Below are positions 51,640 through 62,639 of a stretch of DNA of 64,000 nt, in pieces (the stretch's first letter is position 1; every line of letters begins with the position of its first letter). Origin of the DNA: Isoetes taiwanensis (Eukaryota; Streptophyta; Lycopodiopsida; Isoetales; Isoetaceae); contig JAJEKV010000011.1 in the NCBI GenBank assembly GCA_021234155.1, positions 19,732,677 to 19,796,676 on the forward strand, given 5' to 3'. The position numbers and the translations under genes were made by a program. Below the pieces are notes generated by a model, which had not been told where the DNA came from, did no database searches, and saw only the letters and a list, made by a program, of their open reading frames with translations.

Positions 51640-52518
51640 ACTTTGTTACCATTAGTAGATGATGCTTCTAGTTAGACCCAAGAATTCCCAATTATTAGTC
51701 GACATAGGCCTAAAACTCACATGGCTATGGAAACCATGTTGCGATTGAGCACCAGACAATGGGGACAATAGAGATGTGGAGGGAGGACCCTACTTAGCAG
51801 GGCTACTGGGATCCTTATAGCAGGTTAGGCTTATAGTCAGTCACTGAGTGTGTGCTGGATATGGGTCTGATAACCCATGTATTAAGGTGTCGCCCTGACT
51901 CATTGCCGTTTGGGGGGGTTAAGTCGAGTATGGACAGTCACCACGATACCCTAGCCGCCCATGGATCCCTTATGCCCCAGAAGGGACTTGTCTCTTTCGT
52001 GCCTCATTGGATTGTGACATGTTCCACACGGTGATTTCGTGAGATTACTCTCCAGAAGGCTACAATCACACCAGAGCCTGTCTCAGCCTATCTGCAAAGT
52101 ATGCACAGAAGGGGCAAATGGAATGGTCAACCCTAGTCGTTGTCTATATCAGCCAATGCTTGTCTGCAGTTATCTAAAGCCCCTAGCCGTTAGGTGAACT
52201 CCCCATTGAGTCCAAGCCCAGGATAGGATCTATGATATGTGTAGTTAGCATGTATTCGATGTTATGTTGATGTGATGGGTGGATTAGTGCCACCCTTTGT
52301 GGTGGCATCTTTATTTGTTATGATATGTTAGTAAATATAGTTTGCTTCCGCTGATCTAGGAGCCTATAGAGGAGGGGCTGAGATGACGTCTCCGTGTCCT
52401 CTAATCATCTATTTGGCCTTTCCAGGTACAAGCCAGATGGAGGGCCTATACCATTGCATTACTGTTGAATAGGGAAAGTCCTATGGCATATATGGGGGGC
52501 TGCCATATACGACGGAGG
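51640..52518 (+). repeat. Further LTR copy of the same family, ends CGTCACA
   Basis: It repeats the middle and end of the LTR: GTTAGGCTTATAGTC near 51824, CTGCAAAGTATGCACAGAAG near 52092, CTTCCGCT then GTCTCCGTGTCC near 52350-52400, and GGAACGTCACA ending at 52518. No primer-binding site follows, so it is a solo LTR or the true end of the G1 3' LTR after an internal duplication. 51300-51640 between the copies is unassigned. Confidence 0.7.
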
Positions 52519-52874
52519 AACGTCACACATGTTTGTTATCCTTTGGCAGTACAGTAAAGTATTTTGCATTGGTAGAATCCTGCCTTCATGCAGGAGGATG
52601 TGATATAGAACATTAGTCTTCAATCCTATAGAACAAATTAGAATTTCTCAAGGCTTATAATAAGCTATCTATCTATCTAATAAGCTATGCAAAAAAAAAA
52701 AAAAATAGAACTTTAAAAGTGTCAAACATCGACCTCACTTAAAGGCTAAGGAACTATAAGGTACACATAGTTTACAAGTAAAATTACCACAAATGGAGGT
52801 TGAGAATAAAGCTCTTACTTCACGCATCCCAAGAGTAAGAGACATGATTAAAAAAATGACAAAAACTGGTATTT

Positions 52875-53100
52875 CTATGAAGCTTTTGTAATAGGGCAGA
52901 CTTAACATTACTGTTTTTTGACAAATGATGGTGTGGCACTACAAGAATGATACATATTGCAAAGCGTAGTTATAACAACTTGTGAATCTATGAAGCTTTT
53001 GTAATAGGGCAGACTTAACATTATTGTCTTTTGACAAATGATGAAGTGGCACTACAAGAATGATACATATTGCAAAGCGTAGTCATAACAACTTGTGAAT
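52875..53100 (+). repeat. 113-bp tandem duplication
   Basis: Units 52875-52987 and 52988-53100 both start CTATGAAGCTTTTGTAATAG and end CAACTTGTGAAT, with few differences. Each contains CACTACAAGAATGATACATA, which looks like a CACTA terminus, but no matching inverted end is in the window. Confidence 0.9.
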
Positions 53101-53159
53101 TAGAATGATTGACGTCAATTCTAGAACATAGTAGATTTGATCTTGGATTCATTCTCAAG

Positions 53160-54510
53160 CAAAACCGCAACAACCCAAGATAAAATCCTAAATTATTGAA
53201 CACATGAAAACACAAAATATAGAATGTACTAAATGGAACTGGTCAATATTGCATCACGCAAGGAATGAATGTCTGGTTGTCTTATATAGAAAAAGGTAAC
53301 CTCCATCATGAAAAAAGCTTAATGCAAAAAGAGACGCTGCATGGATTGATGTGACACTCTTATGGTGGCTGTGAAAACTCCAGCTAACCATCTCACTTTT
53401 AGTAATCCAAATTGCTTATGCATTTCCTCTTTAAAAGAACATTAGCTCATTGAGTATCACTAGTAAAGACTTTGTGGGCCAAATCATTGATCGCTTTTTG
53501 CAACACAAGATCTTATAAATCTTCATCTTTGAGATACTTAAAGGCCATCAATTTCATGAAGTTAAAGAATGAGATAAATGCGTTGAATCCAACAAAAACA
53601 CATATATAAGCCCCAACATTTAACCGACAAAAGCTTTGCACATGTGGGGTACGATTTTCTTTCTTGAGATGAATGGGCAATGGTAGCCCACTAAGAATAG
53701 GCAGTGAAACGAGGTGTTGATGTATTAGGATAAAGGTGGTCCACGGACCTAGAAACATTTGGATCTAGACATTTTAGCTTCTCCATTTCTGCGTGGATTG
53801 TTGACAGCATGGGAGGCAGTCAAACACCTCTTTTGGCCATGCCCTTCCATCCACATCCTATTGGAGACTCCATGGATTTGATATTGGATTCATTAGCAAG
53901 CAAAACAAAACACCTCAAGATAAAATTCTAAATCATTGAACATATATAAACACAAAATATACAATGCACTAAATGGAACATATTGGCATCACGCAAGGAA
54001 GGAATGGCTGGTTGTCTTACATCGAAAAAGGTAACCTCCGTCATATGGGGAACTTAATGAGGAAAAAAGGCATTGTATTGTGGATTGATGTTACACTCTC
54101 ATGGTTGTTTCGAAAACTCCAGCTACCTTATCTCACTTTTAGTACTCCAATTTGCTCTTTAAAAGCACATTCTCTCTCTGGAAGAACATTAGCTCATTGA
54201 ATATCACTAGTAAATTCTCTGTGGGGCAAATCATTGATCACTTTTTGCAACACAAGATCCGATGATTCTTCCTGTTTGAGATACTTAAAGGCCATCAATG
54301 TCATGAAGTTAAAGAATGAGCCAAATGCATTGAATCCAACAGAAACACATATAAGACCTAAGATTCGACCGACAAAACATCTGCACAAGGGGTGGTTTTC
54401 TTTCTTGAGATGGACCACAATGGTAGCCAACTAAGAATGGTTAGTGAAATGGGGTGTTGAGTTAGTAGGGTAAAGCTGGTCTATGGACCTAGAAACATTT
54501 GGATCTAGAC
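53160..54510. repeat. Two ~650-700-bp diverged direct repeats
   Basis: 53160-53770 and 53895-54510 share CAAGATAAAATCCTAAAT-like, GCATCACGCAAGGAA, CTGGTTGTCTTA and CATCAATTTCATGAAGTTAA-like phrases in the same order. A third, more distant copy lies at about 56020-56400. On the minus strand each has a hydrophobic phrase (V-G-F-N-A-F-x-S-F-F-N-F-M-x-L-M-A-F-K-Y-L-K). That conservation hints at a former coding sequence of a membrane protein or transposon, but I know no such family. Confidence 0.6.
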
Positions 54511-54984
54511 ATTCTAGTGTCCATTCAATGTCAATTAGAGTATTAATTTTTTCTAATCTCAAAAGCAGTCTACTTAGGAATTGTATTTTTGAGGGTTGAG
54601 GAGGATTAAAAGGACATAATGCACCACATGTTTGGATTGAGTGGCTGGGGATGATGAACTAGGATATTGAAATTGATATTGTTATCATACATGTCCATAT
54701 GATACGTGGAAACGAATTGGAAGTAAAGCTTTTGGCAATTCATATTAGTTATTGTATATGCCAAATTATTACGTGTCAAATGAGGTAGATAAGCCATGAT
54801 TGAGAAAATGACACATGATGTGAATGATACTTCTGTAGAGCTTCTAAAATATAAGACTCTTGATCTTATCTATTTATTGAAGAAGTGCTATGACAACAAC
54901 GACCCCATGTTGCAAAGGAGGAGTTTTAACCTCTAGTAGAGATCAATAGCATACCATCATTGTCTTATGGCCCATGCTCCCATT

Positions 54985-55128
54985 CACCTTTGGTCTAGTG
55001 GTAACACACTAGTCATAGAATAACTATGTCTCGATTTTGAGGCAGCCTAGAGTCGCACTAGATATAGTTTCATCCCATGGCCTTGTGTGCTCTCTATGGT
55101 CGCTAAAATGATATCCATCTATCTGTCT
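54985..55128 (+). repeat. SINE-like element, copy 1
   Basis: Starts TTGGTCTAGTGGTAACACAC, which resembles a tRNA-gene box A (TGGTCTAGTGGTA). It continues with TATGTCTCGATTTTGAGGC and ends in a TATC-type simple repeat (ATCCATCTATCTGTCTAT). The head and order match the inverted copy at 55184-55398. Confidence 0.55.
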
Positions 55129-55183
55129 ATTTTATATTGATGTACGGACCACCAACATTGCTTTATAGATCAATGCCGCCAAA

Positions 55184-55398
55184 GATAGATAGATAGTGTT
55201 TTGACGTTGCGCCACTAGGCATCATCCAACTAGACATGTGACTACACACCACACTACATTGCTCTATTGGGCCCTGCCCGCACCACTTTACATTGCATCT
55301 GTGGGACGCCCAATAGTTCAGAGTGCGATTCTGGACGATCTCAAACTCGAGATCTATGGTCGCTAGAACTAGTGTGTTACCACTAGACCAAACACCCA
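55184..55398 (-). repeat. SINE-like element, copy 2, inverted
   Basis: On the minus strand: TTGGTCTAGTGGTAACACAC, then ATAGATCTCGAGTTTGAGAT, then a long body and a CTATCTATCTATC tail. Head, box spacing and tail match copy 1. The body is longer. Two such elements face each other within 400 bp. Confidence 0.55.
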
Positions 55399-55399
55399 G

Positions 55400-56430
55400 A
55401 CGCAAACCAAATTGTAATGAAACCAATTAACACTCAACTAGGCAGAAGATGGTAAGAGGAGTCAATAATTCAAATTAAAAACAAAGTAGCCTAAAGTTAT
55501 GTATTTATGAAGAAAACAATAACGCTGCTTTATAGACCAATGCGGCCATAAAAAACCTAACTCTAATGAAATCAATTAACCCTCAATTGGGCAGAAGATG
55601 GCAAAGGATTAAAAATAAAGTAGCCTAAAGTTATGTATTTTATCATGAGAAAAAGGATGAACATGCTACATAACAATGGCTATGGCGACCAACATTTAAG
55701 ATATAATCCTAAATCATTAAACCCATTTAAAAATATGGTTCGGTTGGTCAAAACCACCATGCAAAAAAAAAGTAATGTGCACGTAAAGTTGTAACTTCAC
55801 GATGAAGAGAGTTTAAGGAGAAGAAAGGCAAGGTGGATTAAATCAACACTCTTATGTTATGTGAAAACAATTACTGAAGTGCTACATAAAATGGTTTATA
55901 GCAACCAACCTTTAGAAAATAGAATGCTAATTGAGCACGTGGTCAAATATCTCCCATGCAATATATCGTACGTAAATCTTAATTTTCATCATGAACAAAT
56001 TTTGGGAGTAGGAAGGAACTAGGCATATTGATTTTACACTCCTGTGGTTATTTTTTTGGAAGTCCAACATATCTCATCCTCACTTTTAGTAATATGGCCT
56101 ACTGTGTGAGATTGTTTCTCTTTCTAATGAGATAAGAAACTCATTGCATGTCATTGGAAAGGATATTGTAGGCCAAAACTTTAATCACTTTTCACAAAAA
56201 CAGGATTCGATTCTCCTTCGTTGTCATCAGACACTTAAAAGCCATCAGCATCCTGAAGTTAAAAGAATGAGCCAGAGGCCCTAATCCCAATAAAAACAAA
56301 CATTCGACTGACAAAAAATCTGCAAATGGGCTGGATTTCTTTTTAGGGATAGGTAGAGAATGGAAGATAGGTATTATGTATCACAAGGATCTAGAGTTAA
56401 GCTTTTTTTCAGTGGTGATATTTGTTCCCT
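55400..56430. other. Intergenic stretch with repeat debris
   Basis: No gene. 55490-55660 contains two diverged copies of a phrase with TAGCCTAAAGTTATGTATTT. 56020-56400 is the third copy of the repeat at 53.2-54.5 kb. Confidence 0.5.
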
Positions 56431-56448
56431 CGTTTTAACCATAGAACG

Positions 56449-56830
56449 GTGTGATTAGCTTGAGCGGATGACAGTGATTAGCTCGAGCCAATCTCATGAT
56501 TAGCTCGATATAATAACGAGATGATAATCATGAACCACATCGTGAAGCATGTGGTATCAGGCAACTAGCTCAGGTGTGCAGGGCATAAACGCAAACGAGT
56601 TCAGGGGGAAAAAATGGATTGGAAACAGGTAGGTAAGTGGCACGTCATTGTGATTAGCTCGAGCTAATCATAAACCACATCATGAAGCGTGCGACGTCAG
56701 GGGACCGGCTCAGGTTTGCAGGCCACGAGTTCAGGGGAGGGAAAACAGATCAAAAGCATGCCATGTAGGCACCACGTCATTGTAATTAGGTCGAGCGAAT
56801 CATTTCGAAGATTCGCTTGAGCGAATCACA
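56449..56830 (+). promoter_or_regulatory. Tandem block with palindromic motifs upstream of the bHLH gene
   Basis: The palindrome GATTAGCTCGAGCTAATC (56651-56668) has relatives at about 56455, 56482, 56503, 56775 and 56801 (GATTCGCTTGAGCGAATC). ACGTCATTGT precedes two of them, and AACCACATC(A/G)TGAAGC follows two. The arrangement is two diverged tandem units of roughly 130 bp. ACGTCA is the core bound by TGA-type bZIP factors. Function is inferred only from position, 0.9-1.3 kb before the start codon. Confidence 0.5.
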
Positions 56831-57713
56831 TTGGAGCCCAGCTAAAACTAGGGGAGCCAATAAAATGCATGGTTTTTATAAGGTCAGTAGACCTAGAAGT
56901 AGGGATCTCGAGCTAGGGGTAGTCTTTGGGGGTTAGCAGATGTGGGTACGAGCAGATGTAGAAAAATTTCGAGTGTGAATCCAGATGTTCGAGAAAGCTA
57001 AGGAGATTTTGTGTTGAATACATGGGCAGTTGCAAAGGGATTTTATGTGGAGGGGATGCAATATAAGGGAATTGTTCCCACATGTTTGGATTGAGTGGTT
57101 GGGGTATAGACTATTAGATGTGGCTGTGGATAAGAGAAAAGATTTTAGAGTGGACAAATGGGGTCGTTAAGGTCTATCAAATTCTAACGACTAAAATATT
57201 TGTGGCCCATTTTGTGGCCGCGTGGCATATATCAAATCCGATCTTCGCAAAGCGAAGCAACTTACTTTATCAGTTTATGGAAAGACATTTTACTTATTCA
57301 GGTTCTCTGCATACAATTGCTCCTCAGATTCTATGAATTCAGAAAACGCGCTCCCGATTTCATCCGGTTTTCAAGGCGCATCAGATTCATTTTGCAGTTT
57401 CATGGACTGTTTCATTGATCTATTATGCGTACTCCAAAATCTTTGAAATCAGTGCTATTTCCAGGCTTTTCTCTTCATTTTTGAAAAAAAATAATTTATC
57501 ATCCTTCTCTCAGAGTTTTAGGCATGGCGGCAACCGGAGTATGAGAGTTTTCGGCATAGCTGCAAGCTGAGTAAGAGGCTTTTGTTGTTTCCATGACATT
57601 TGAGGTGACTTGTGTAAAGCCAAAATCAATTTGCTGGATTTTTGGATTTTTCTTAGATGAAGGAGATCATAAGAGGCTGTAAATCTTGCAGCGAAACAGA
57701 AAATAGATTTGTC

Positions 57714-59226
57714 ATGAGTAGCCTCAGTCGTTATCATTCTGCGCCAAGCACGTTATTCGATAATTTTTTGGATCCACAGCAGCACAAAGAACCTGATCGG
57801 GCTTCAGAAATAATCAATCTTTTGTTTTCTGATGATTTTGCACCACCGGAAGCCTCAGTTCTAACAAGGCAGAGAGTAGAAGCAAGCCACGAATATCAAG
57901 GAATGATTCCGCATCTTGCAAGTGTGGACGAGCATCAAATTTTAGCTGTTCAAGAAGAAACTTTTAGTCGGGATTCTCAAGATTTTCAAGATTTTCAAGA
58001 AAATAGCTATGGCCATGGCGGCCATAGCCATAGCCATAGCCATGGTAGTCATGCCCGTGTGAAATCAGAGCAAATCGAATTATCGCAGTCAGAGCATGTA
58101 TTTCCAGAGTTTTCAATCCCAAATTCAGGATTAAACAGTTGTTGGATGAAAAAAGAACATGAACAATATGAACAATTTGGGATAGAGAAAGGGATTTCTA
58201 CTCTGGAGATTCAATCTCATGTGAAAATGGAGAATAAACCTGCGAGATTAGGAGGTCTGTTAAGGCAAACAAGTTCTCCCGCAGATATTTTCGCTTCTTA
58301 CATTCCTGAAAATAGAAATACACAGGACTCTGTAACAAGGCTTGGAATTCCTCAGTTTTCTGTGGATCCAAGCTCAGCGGATAGCGATGGCATGCAGAGC
58401 TATGCGACACGGAAACGTTTCAGAATACCTGAACTACCACTTCCGCCTTCTCCGGTCAGCGGTTTCTCATTTTGCCCTTTGTTTATTCTGTCCAAATTTT
58501 ATGTTTTGCTTCGTAGCTAAATCCTGTGAAAATCTTATGTTTATAGCATCAGCAGCAGGATCACGGATTATGGCTGCCTCCTCAGGCATCTTCACCAACA
58601 GATCAGTTCAATTGCTCATCTCAATTTCGAGCAAAACGTGGATTTGCAACACATCCCCGCAGTGTTGCAGAGAGGGTAAATTCTTTAATACAGTTTAACC
58701 CAATTCAGTTTAGTTAATCTTGAACTAGTATAATCCAATTCAATCTAGTTCTTCAAATTGTTACAAAGTGAACCCTTAATCAGTCTTCTCAGATTGTTAC
58801 AGAGTGAACCCTTAATCAGTCTTATTTTATTCAGCTCAGTTCTTAATCTAATGCTCAACACCTATTAATGTGGATCAGATTCGGAGGAGCCGGATTAGTG
58901 AGAGGATTAAAAAACTCCAAGAAGTGGTTCCCAATTTGGACAAGGTAAGCAACCGATGAATAACTGTATTCTGTTCTAATCTTCGAATCAACTCAAGAAA
59001 TGCTGAATTTTGATTAAACTTTGCAGCAAACTAACACTGCTGAAATGCTTGAAGAGGCAGTGGAGTATGTAAAATTCTTGCAGAAGCAAGTAGAGGTTTG
59101 TTTTTTGCATGTGTGTATGGAAGGTTTTTGGTTAACAGTGGTATTAATTTAACTGTTACCCGTTTTTCGATTTGGATGCAGTTGCTTTCAAATCGAGGTC
59201 GAGGTCGAGCAACTTCACTATATTAA
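57714..59226 (+). CDS. bHLH transcription factor, FBH type (group IX), five exons
   Basis: Exons: 57714-58454, 58547-58675, 58879-58944, 59027-59095, 59182-59226, all GT-AG and in phase 0, giving 349 residues. N-terminal L-S-R-Y-H-S-A-P-S-T-L-F and later L-L-R-Q-T-S-S-P-A-D-I-F are family signatures of the FLOWERING BHLH (FBH)/bHLH122 group. The basic region reads R-A-K-R-G-F-A-T-H-P-R-S-V-A-E-R with R-R-S-R-I-S-E-R from the next exon. Helix-loop-helix: I-K-K-L-Q-E-V-V-P-N-L-D-K and T-A-E-M-L-E-E-A-V-E-Y-V-K-F-L. It should act in the nucleus as an E-box-binding dimer. A Gly/His/Ser run lies at about residues 100-118. The C-terminus after the second helix is short. An upstream in-frame ATG at 57657 would add 19 residues. 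Confidence 0.88.
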
Positions 59227-59483
59227 TGAAATAGAAATAACAGAGGTCGGAACCAACTGCTGGAGCCAAAAACAAAAACTACAGAAGAAGTGTGTAGTGT
59301 TACACAAATGTAAAGTTTTCCAAAAAAGTAAAATCACATGTAGTGCTACTGCAATTTAGCCTTTGTCCAAAATTTTGATTCAGCTACATTGGAGATATGG
59401 TTACTTAAATGTAGAAGGATTGAATTGAAATGAATGATTTTTATTATTGGCAATGCTGAGCACTCATTTATACTCATTCTATA

Positions 59484-59625
59484 CAAGAAATTTATCGCGG
59501 GCGACCGCGAATATCTTGTTGGTTCCAAACTTGCAAGATTGGACCCACGATTACCAAGAAATTTATCGCGGGCGACCGCGAACATCTTGTTGGTTCCAAA
59601 CTTGCAAGATTGGACCCACAATTAC
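59484..59625. repeat. 71-bp tandem duplication with a GC hairpin
   Basis: Units 59484-59554 and 59555-59625 differ at about two positions. Each contains TCGCGGGCGACCGCGA, whose arms TCGCGG and CCGCGA pair around a GCGA loop. It lies about 260 bp after the bHLH stop codon. Confidence 0.9.
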
Positions 59626-59839
59626 CATCTGTCATTTATTAATGCAATGCCTTGGATTTACAATGGTGTGAGACACACTTGGTGTTATACCGTTGTCTAC
59701 CCCAGGACTGCGCGGGAGGAGATTGCGTGGTCACTTCCAAGTTTTTCCATGACATGAATGATTGAATTAAATTTAGTGTTCGACATCCAAACAACCCACT
59801 ACTTGCTTTGTGTTTTACGTAATTCTATGTTTTTGTGGA

Positions 59840-60412
59840 GCACAGGTGCATACATGTGCATCAGAGGCAGATCGCCATAGCTTGAGGCAATATCTTGACG
59901 CTTGCTTCCTTAGCAAGCTTTGGGATGCCAATGCCCTTGAACAGGTCAAGACAGCACACTACCAGCGCCACATAAATCCCACATTGGAACGAGGCTCGCA
60001 ATGCTACCTGCGTACCCACTTGCCCATGAAAAAGCGCAGACTCATTGCCTCCATTCGCACAGGGGCACATCATCTTCGAATTGAGACGGACAGATGGATT
60101 GGTGAGCCACGCCAGGACAGGCTCTGTCAATGCTGCCAAATGGGAGTCATTGAGGATGAATCTCATACCCTTCAAAGTTGCCCAGCATATGATCAAATTC
60201 GGACACGATATGCTGAGTTGGTCAGGCCTGGCCAGCCGTTACATGTGACATTGAGCACAACATCCGTACGGGTGTTGGGATCATATCTTCAGGAGGTTAT
60301 GGACATGCGAAACATGTATATATACATTGATGTATACTTGTACAGTTTGACAGCATTCTTATTACTGCCACGGTTTTTGCCTCGAAAACCCTTCGGGGCG
60401 GGGGTTTTTTAA
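59840..60412 (+). pseudogene. LINE-B C-terminal domain, frame open
   Basis: An unbroken frame with the same landmarks as the 3.9-4.5 kb copy: S-K-L-W-D-A-N-A, M-K-K-R-R-L-I-A-S-I-R-T-G-A-H-H-L-R-I-E-T, then R-L-C-Q-C-C, I-E-D-E-S-H-T-L-Q-S-C-P-A-Y. It ends at a stop in the 3' hairpin. Upstream LINE domains are absent, so it is a truncated insertion, though this part is undamaged. Confidence 0.75.
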
Positions 60413-60505
60413 CCCAGACAGTAATAAGTTTGTTGCGCTCCTTATGGGTCCCATAGGCCGATTGGCCTCAGTGGACGATAAAAAATTATTCTCATTCTCA
60501 TTCTT
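59840..60505 (+). mobile_element. LINE-B 3' fragment, plus strand
   Basis: Homologous to the minus-strand copy at 3843-4477 through the coding end, the GC-rich hairpin (60385-60410), the CCCATAGGCC(A/G)ATTGGCCTC phrase and GTGGACG(C/A)TAAAAAA. The tail here is ATTCTCATTCTC rather than a TTCTA repeat. The exact 5' limit is unclear. Confidence 0.8.
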
Positions 60506-62540
60506 GAAGATAGCACATCTTGGGTTTAGATGAACACCCTAAAAAGCCAATGTATCGCACCAATATATATAATGTTTTAGGTACTACAACGACCTTCACA
60601 ACATAATACAAAATTTTAGCTCAATGGGAATGGAGTTTGTCAGTGGCCACGAGCAATAGTTGGGCCTTCGCCTTGAATAGTTATGCACAACGTCCGCAAC
60701 CTTATGAAACACCTTTGTTTCATAGAGCAAATGAATTCAATTCATCTAACAAAAAGATTCTATCTAGATGAATTTATACCCCTTCTGTGTTTTCGAGATG
60801 AATTAAAAACATCAAAGACATGCCAATCAAACTGAACAATTATCAAATGGGGTGTGGCAAATGCAATGAGGATCCAACAATATACAAAATGAAAATGTTA
60901 TTATATTTCCATGGAATACTCCATGTACATATCTCAAAAGAAGTATGGCAAAAAAAGCTTAGATATGGCAAAAAAATGAAGCATAACTACATTCATCACC
61001 TAGTATATTGGCTTATTTAGTTGAAGTATTATGTACACAGTGGTGGGTTTGAACCAAAATTTTCAAAAGTTTGATCTAGCTGCATTTTGGTTTGTGAATC
61101 CACATTGCAATACCGACACGGAACATGGAAGATGGCAGCAGAAGCATGGTGTTCATCTAAAACCATCTAAGCGGTTCTGGAAGATCTATCCACTGATTCA
61201 AAACTGGATTTACTGATACTATCGTGGATTAAGCAGATCTCGAAAGAGAACTAAACCGCCAGAAGATTCGATGGGCTGATAGGAATTAGGGTTAATGTCA
61301 CGTGGAGCTAGGGATCTAGAAAGGCGAATCCAGACATCTTCAAAAACATTCTTCAGGAAGTAAAACACAGAAATCTGCGGCATAAACGCATTTTGTTCTA
61401 TGCTTGATTCTAGTCATTTGGTCCAGAACTTCATTTTTCTTCAAAAATCTCTGCCCAACGCAAAAAGTTCTTGATTCATTGATCATCAGGCATCATCATC
61501 ATCGAAATGGCCCTGCCGAATTTGCCAAAAGGAAGCAAAGTAATCGATGCTTAATTAGCTCTGCTGAACTTCCGAAATAGAAGATGCCATGTTAAGGATT
61601 TATGGAAATTCGTCCAAGCTTCTTTTTCTTTACAAAACGCTGCTTTAGAATTTAAGCTGCCATAATAATGTTTTCCAACTGTTTCAGATGGTTACGTTGT
61701 TGCTATAAATATGTCGTGGAGGCCATCGGCGCATCTTCTAGCCACGTGAATCCACTGCATCGCCCTGGGATGTAACCCTTGTTTTTGTTCATCTATTCAA
61801 AGATGCATATGTCATATGAAAAATTGGGAAGCTTAATCGTGCAGGTAAGCGAAGGGTCTGCCCCAATCCAGAAACATTAAAGAAGTCTTTAGCCACAACC
61901 GAAAATCCACAGTCTGTCATAAATTAGAGCTTACAGTTACAGCGATGGTACATGGCAGCGGCTAGACATGGGCAAGATGTCCGGACAAAAGATATAGGCA
62001 TATATCTTTCTGTTATTCTCAAATGCGCTGTTATCCAGAGTTTTTTACGAAGCCTGAAGTTTTTCGAATATAAGGCCGTGATTATGCCCCATCCATTGTT
62101 TCTAACAGACAAAATTTCTTGAACATATTGCATATAATCAGGCCTCTGAATCGCCCCACAATCTTCCATATCCACATATAGAAATCAATTTGTTTCTATA
62201 TCTTCCATATGACCATCTTCTATATGCGCAGAGCTTGTGACATCTCCAAATACGGAAGCCCAACAGCCTTTACAAACGCAAGGCCTTCACAGATCTGCCG
62301 GAATAATTTTGATGCAAGAAAAATTCACCTGAAAATCATGCCAAAATTTGTACCCAGGAAAAAGACGGTGTACGTGTCACTTACATATTAAGGCGCAAAA
62401 GAATCGAATCTAAGGAGAAAGAATTATATATCTTCTGTAGATAATAAAGAAATAGGCCTGTCCGTCACGCTCTATGGACGACCAAGAAAGTGCCGCGTGG
62501 CATGTTTTGGACCCTCAAATGGCGAAAACTTGCAAGCTTT
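60506..62540. other. Intergenic stretch with no supported gene
   Basis: Short frames only, no repeats or motifs that I can support. Confidence 0.5.
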
Positions 62541-62541
62541 G

Positions 62542-62632
62542 GAATTTTTAGGAAGCATCGAGAAGCTTCCATTCATTCTATGCAGAAGCTTGCTTACAAG
62601 TTCTGGAAGCTTCTTTAAATTCGTATAAAAGG
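62542..62632 (+). promoter_or_regulatory. Heat-shock-type promoter: HSE array and TATA box
   Basis: TTCTGGAAGCTTC (62601-62613) is a perfect three-unit heat shock element (TTC, GAA, TTC spaced by two bases). Upstream, 62552-62574 reads GAA-gc-ATC-ga-GAA-gc-TTC-ca-TTC, five pentamers in register with one mismatch. A TATA box TATAAAAGG starts at 62624, 10 bp after the proximal element. This is the usual layout of a heat-inducible plant promoter directed to the right. No protein I recognise follows before the window ends. An intron or a promoter relic are both possible. Confidence 0.6.
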
Positions 62633-62639
62633 CGGCAGG

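Noticed and set aside
52936-53060. Second CACTA transposon end (CACTACAAGAATG, twice)
   Set aside because: No matching inverted end or 3-bp duplication is present in the window; the motif recurs only because the 113-bp unit is duplicated.
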